64,000 nt of DNA from Mactra quadrangularis (taxonomy: Eukaryota > Mollusca > Bivalvia > Venerida > Mactridae), in contig CM046301.1 of assembly GCA_025267735.1 (NCBI GenBank), positions 15,436,190-15,500,189 of the forward strand, given 5' to 3'. The translations under genes and the position numbers were made by a program. Shown here one piece after another: positions 59,684 through 64,000 of this stretch (position 1 is the first letter of the stretch; each line of letters opens with the position of its first letter). The notes under the pieces were generated by a model. It had not been told where the DNA came from. It was given only the letters and a program-made list of their open reading frames with translations, and made no database searches.

Positions 59684-61371
59684 TATACAAACCCTTAACT
59701 CATATTCTAAACATGTGCATTACTAAAGGCATTTTCCCAAAAGAATTTAAAAAGGCAAAAATCACTCCTATTCATAAGAAAGGCAGCAAACAAGATACAA
59801 ACAATTACAGACCAATTTCCATATTACCTGTCATCTCTAAAGTACTAGAAAAACACATTGCCATTCACTTACGTCGATACCTGGAAAGTCACAAACTAAT
59901 TCATTCAAACCAGTCTGGATTTAGAACCAATCACTCCTGTGAATCTGCATTACTTAATATTATCGATGACTGGTTAACATCTATAAACAATAAACAAAGT
60001 ATTGGTGCCATTTTTCTAGATCTAACAAAAGCTTTTGACTTTGTTAGCCACACCATATTACTAGAAAAGCTCAAACTCTATCAACTCAGCCCTCTTTCAA
60101 TTTCTTGGTTTACTTCATATCTCTCTGGGAGAACACAGCAAGTCAGCTATTCAGGAAAACTTTCTACTGAAAAAGAAGTGGCTGCAGGTGTTCCCCAAGG
60201 TTCAGTTCTTGGTCCTTTGCTCTTCCTTCTCTATATCAATGATCTTCCTCTTTGTACTAAACAATGCTCAGTAGATATGTTTGCGGACGATACAACCCTC
60301 TCAGCTCATGGCAAAACCCTTCATGATATACAGTGTACACTACAAGAAGATCTTGACATAGTACAAACCTGGTGCACTAACAACACAATGAAGCCAAATA
60401 TATCTAAAACCAAACTCATGTTTATATCAACTTCCAACTCAATCAGTGAAAAACTACAGTACAACATTCACATGGACAATCAACAAGTTGAGCACACAAC
60501 ATCTGAAAAGTTACTTGGTATGAAGATTGATGAAAATCTTAGTTTTAAATCTCATGTTGAACAATTGCATAAAAAATGTAACTCCCTCCTATATCTTCTT
60601 CTAAGAATTAAGCACTTTCTCAGTCTTGAATCACGCAAACTGTTTTTTAATGCTTACATTCTACCCCACCTCGACTATTGCTGTCCAGTCTGGGGTAATA
60701 CATCCCAGGAATACCTATCCCGCATCTTTAAATTTCAGAAAAGGGCTGCAAGGATCATCCTAGACAAACCCTTTGATGAACCATCTGCTGATCTATTCAG
60801 ACAGCTACAGTGGATGACAATACATGAGAGAATACATTACAGACAGCTACAAACTGTATACAATGCTATTAATTCTGGACCTGAATACCTTACATCAAAA
60901 TTCAACTTCATCAATTATCCACAAAGGACACTTAGATCATGTACAAATAACACTCTCTACGTACCAAAACCAAATTTGGAATTATTCAGAAAATCTATAT
61001 CTTATTCAGGTGCTAAATTATGGAACTCACTACCATCATACATACAAACTGCCAAAAATATTAACAATTTCAAAAATCTTTATCTTAAATACAAGTACCC
61101 TGAGTGGGATTGATATGTGACAAAATGCTTGCTTCATTACATGGCAAATTTGTAAATATTGATACATCCTTTTAATGTTCCATGTTTTTAAACTTCTGTT
61201 TCCTGTTTGTTTGTTTGTTTGTCTGTTTATTATTTTTTATTTTTTGTTATTTTACTTGTTATTCTACTTTTTCATTTATTATGTATGTGGACCATATTGA
61301 AAATTGACATATATTTGTTAAATGTGTTCCACTTTAAATAAAGACTTTACTTACTTACTTACTTACTTACT
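59684..61371 (+). mobile_element. 5'-truncated CR1/jockey-clade LINE
   Basis: Protein homology begins abruptly at about 59686 (KPLTHILN in frame before the first ATG), so the endonuclease half is missing, the usual 5' truncation of non-LTR elements. The RT frame is followed by a 230-bp 3' UTR with GTTTGTTTGTTTGT and ends ACTTTAAATAAAGACTTTA plus six ACTT units (61346-61371). There is no poly(A) tail; short-repeat tails are typical of CR1-like clades. Confidence 0.8.
59713..61113 (+). CDS. LINE reverse transcriptase, C-terminal 466 residues (partial)
   Basis: This is the reverse transcriptase of a non-LTR retrotransposon, which copies its RNA into a nicked chromosomal target. Seen in order: NYRPISILPVISKVLE (residues 31-46), motif A FLDLTKAFD (101-109, D103), motif B GVPQGSVLGPLLF (159-171), motif C FADD (190-193, Phe in place of the commoner Tyr), then GMKIDENLSFKSHV and the thumb and C-terminal region with HLDYCCPVWG (319-328) and KLWNSLPSYI. 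Catalytic aspartates are intact and there is no stop or frameshift over 1.4 kb. The ATG at 59713 is only the first Met of a truncated frame; homology extends upstream of it. The endonuclease and any ORF1 are absent, so this copy cannot move by itself. The clade (CR1/L2/jockey group) is judged by motif style. Confidence 0.88.
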   Translation: MCITKGIFPKEFKKAKITPIHKKGSKQDTNNYRPISILPVISKVLEKHIAIHLRRYLESHKLIHSNQSGFRTNHSCESALLNIIDDWLTSINNKQSIGAIFLDLTKAFDFVSHTILLEKLKLYQLSPLSISWFTSYLSGRTQQVSYSGKLSTEKEVAAGVPQGSVLGPLLFLLYINDLPLCTKQCSVDMFADDTTLSAHGKTLHDIQCTLQEDLDIVQTWCTNNTMKPNISKTKLMFISTSNSISEKLQYNIHMDNQQVEHTTSEKLLGMKIDENLSFKSHVEQLHKKCNSLLYLLLRIKHFLSLESRKLFFNAYILPHLDYCCPVWGNTSQEYLSRIFKFQKRAARIILDKPFDEPSADLFRQLQWMTIHERIHYRQLQTVYNAINSGPEYLTSKFNFINYPQRTLRSCTNNTLYVPKPNLELFRKSISYSGAKLWNSLPSYIQTAKNINNFKNLYLKYKYPEWD

Positions 61372-64000
61372 ATATTACATGTACCATGTTTTTATTCAAG
61401 CCTATTTGTATAGAAAATTTTAAGAATATTTTCAGCCTTTGCTTTTATGATGATTTTTTCTTTCACAATCTTTTGTAACAGTGATACTCATAAATTCCAT
61501 GAAGACCATAACAAGTTATATCCAGAAAGATAATTTTGACAACATTTTCAATCAACTGGATTGCAGGGAAAAAATACAACAAATAATTTAGTTATTACTC
61601 AGAGCTATAAATAAACATGGAACGTTCTTTTAATAGATTCATGAAATAACATGACACTTGGCAGATATTTCATTTTTAATCCCAGTATTCAATTTCCTGT
61701 TTTCAGCATTGAAAAATTGGAAACATCAATAGCATCTTATTCTGACTTTTATTAAAAGAATTCCTACAATGACAGGCACTAGTGGAATTTTAAACTTGCT
61801 AAGGTTCATTGTAAATTATGTCAAAAAAGCAATTATAGTCCACTTTTATTGAGGAAGATAATTAATGGAACGAGGAGATGGAAATATTAAAATCATGTTT
61901 TTTTCTGTCATGCGTTAAAAGACAAGGGACTGGAATATATCCTACTTACATAATATGTCTGTCAATTCTTTCATAATTTCTATGTGAGAAGTAGTACTGA
62001 ATATAGTGGATAAAGGGAGGTAATTCAAGATAGTATACAAAATGAATAATCAAAGAGAGATAATTTTTATGTATTGACAATTCTAACATAGGCACAAGAG
62101 CTTTCACTCTTTTTTATGTGACTTGTTTGATGTACTAATTAAATTACTCATGCTAAAGCACTCATGATTTAATTATACTTAATAATCGGTATAATATAGA
62201 CAACTGTAAGTTATTTTTTAAATCAAGGGTGAACATCATTCTATTCTGTTCTCAATCAATTACTGGTAATTAATAAATTTATGATTACAAAAATTCTAAC
62301 AATCATAAAATGCATACATGTTTAACACATGTTCAGGCAAGTTCAATCACAAAAACACATTTAGTTGAACTATTAAATCAAGTACAAGTACAAGTAACAC
62401 TATTTATTAATTAAATCAACTCCTGATAAGACACAGTTATTCAAAAGAACACTAATATGCATGAATTCAAAAATGAACTACAGAAATAAGTGTTAGCAAA
62501 TGTCAATCTAAAGTACAATAATATGCATGACTTCAAAAATGAACTACATAACTTATGACTCAAAGAATACTGGTAAACATGACTAAAATGTACAATAGAA
62601 AACATGTTACTAACCCTAACAGAAAATCCAGAACAAACATGCATAGAACAAACAAGATTCCAAGAAATTCCTTGAAACTAAAAATTCAACATTATCCTGG
62701 TATCAACAATACTGTCTTTGTCTTTACAATATCATACAAAGCATTATTATAATAAGGCATTGAATAAAATGTAAAATATATGCATGATATATTAGCCTGA
62801 AGCTTAATATAGACACAATTAGAATAGAGTAGTGCATTTATATAATTAAACTTGCATAATTAATACATAACATTACTACATTTAGCACGAAATGGCATCC
62901 TATATAAATATATTGCACTGCAGTGGTATTGCAGCCTACAACATTAGGATATGTAAGTGGTGTCCCAAACAGTTCATTTAAGCAGCTAGCACCATATCTT
63001 GTTTGTAGAAATCTGGTTGCCCAAAAGACACCCATTGATTTCGTAGACTGATATTGTATTAATAGGAGGTAGAATAAAAACCTTGACATGGGTTTAAACA
63101 CACAAGTTTTGTGCTTGCAAGCAGCTCTACACTCTAAGCTTACCAGGCTTACATTAGTCATACATATTCCCAGGGACAAGAAATGTAACCAAACCAAACC
63201 AGTCCTAATTTGTTCAAAACATAGACAGCCGACTTTCATGCTTTGCATATCACTTTTGTTACAACAAATCTGTAAACAAAATCATTGATATTAACAAAAA
63301 CACAACCAGTTAGTTGAAATTACAGGGGTGAAAATATGCCCAAAAGTTAACTTCATATAATAACCTTTGTAATGACTTCTTCATATAAACCCTAAGCATC
63401 AATATGCAGAAATATAATCATGAAAATAAAACATGTAAGTTCTAGTGATAAAACAAATACCTGACATAAAATAATATAAAATTAATTCCAGACATGAAAA
63501 AACACATTGAAATGTTATACTCAATACACTTTACATGGAGAACCACTATTTTACAACAGACTCCCAGAAAAAACCAGAGCCAATGTAAAACCAGAATTCT
63601 TAGAAAACTAAATGATTTCTAAAGTACAAAACACCAGTTATTCCAGCAAACTGGTTGATTTCACTTGCTCAATACACAAATTCATGCTGCAAGTCCTGCC
63701 CCTTCCCTGCATTCCAAAAACTATGCCTCATACCAAACCTGATTAAGATTTTTTTTCCTGTCAAACTGTTCATTGTTGATTCTAATATACAGTGGATACA
63801 GTACCCAGCAAAAGTTTGGAGACATTTTCATTCTGTAGACCAACTACATGTACTGGCTTTTATCGAAAATTTAATAACCATATTTTGTGAAATTCTTATA
63901 AGTTTTGCTATATTTTTTGTTATACATTGTAGGTCTATTAAAAGTTGATACTACAAAATTATCATAAAACTATGTTGCGGAATTAGAATTTCATCAATCA
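61372..64000. other. Gene-free stretch with a Tc1-like end
   Basis: At 63791 ACAGTGGATACAGTACCCAG and CAAAAGTTTGGAGACATTTT resemble a Tc1/mariner end (family G); any right end lies beyond the window. The 136-residue minus-strand ORF at 62838-63248 has no motif that I recognise and no codon signature. Nothing else is supported. Confidence 0.4.

Noticed and set aside
60824..61120. 98-codon ORF overlapping the LINE frame
   Set aside because: It is a shifted reading of the RT C-terminal region and lacks any motif.
62838..63248. 136-codon minus-strand ORF
   Set aside because: No motif, no heptad or signal peptide that convinces, and the surrounding composition is like non-coding DNA. It could be tested by protein search, but I cannot support it.

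Overview
The window is animal nuclear DNA, AT-rich and gene-poor, most likely from a mollusc and probably a bivalve. The evidence is the mixture of repeats: tRNA-derived SINEs, a cassette element with central tandem repeats of the kind reported from clams and oysters (pearl/BIV160-like), piggyBac-, hAT-, Mutator-, Harbinger- and pogo-type MITEs, and CR1/jockey-like LINE ends. The single protein-coding host gene I can argue for is a set of very short exons on the minus strand, spread over about 48 kb. Bacterial-style annotation (operons, RBS, terminators) does not apply. The species assignment is inference.

Layout. 1-13.97 kb: SINEs, two foldback MITEs, a piggyBac-like MITE, three cassette elements, a Mutator-like MITE nested in an older TA-target element, and a 1.2-kb pogo-like deletion derivative. 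The last exons of the host gene (8365-9762) lie here. 15-25 kb: a second piggyBac-like MITE, a 1.1-kb cassette element with about five tandem cores, and an 11-unit array of a 71-bp minisatellite. 25-40 kb: further dispersed repeats, two hAT-like MITEs with exact 8-bp target duplications, and a candidate first exon at 33616-33711. 40761-45499: a complete pogo/Tigger-like DNA transposon with 25-bp perfect inverted ends, a TA target duplication, an intact 567-residue transposase gene and an unrelated 114-residue ORF. 49.9-51.0 kb: a 40-unit array of a 29-bp minisatellite. 51.9-53.7 kb: a 186-bp palindrome with a decayed hammerhead-like motif, and a cassette element placed exactly between two 130-bp direct repeats. 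54.4-55.6 kb: a Harbinger-like element with a frameshifted ORF. 56691-56914: the exon with the best start codon of the host gene. 59684-61371: a 5'-truncated LINE whose reverse transcriptase frame is still open.

The observation I rate highest is structural. Three dispersed families with unrelated bodies (called A, B and D here) share the same ends: a 5' ACAAG, then a short hairpin, then a subterminal motif whose inverted copy forms the terminal hairpin at the 3' end. This looks like Helentron/HINE-type rolling-circle architecture and suggests that one unseen machinery mobilises all three. The other item worth following is the extra ORF inside the intact pogo-like transposon.
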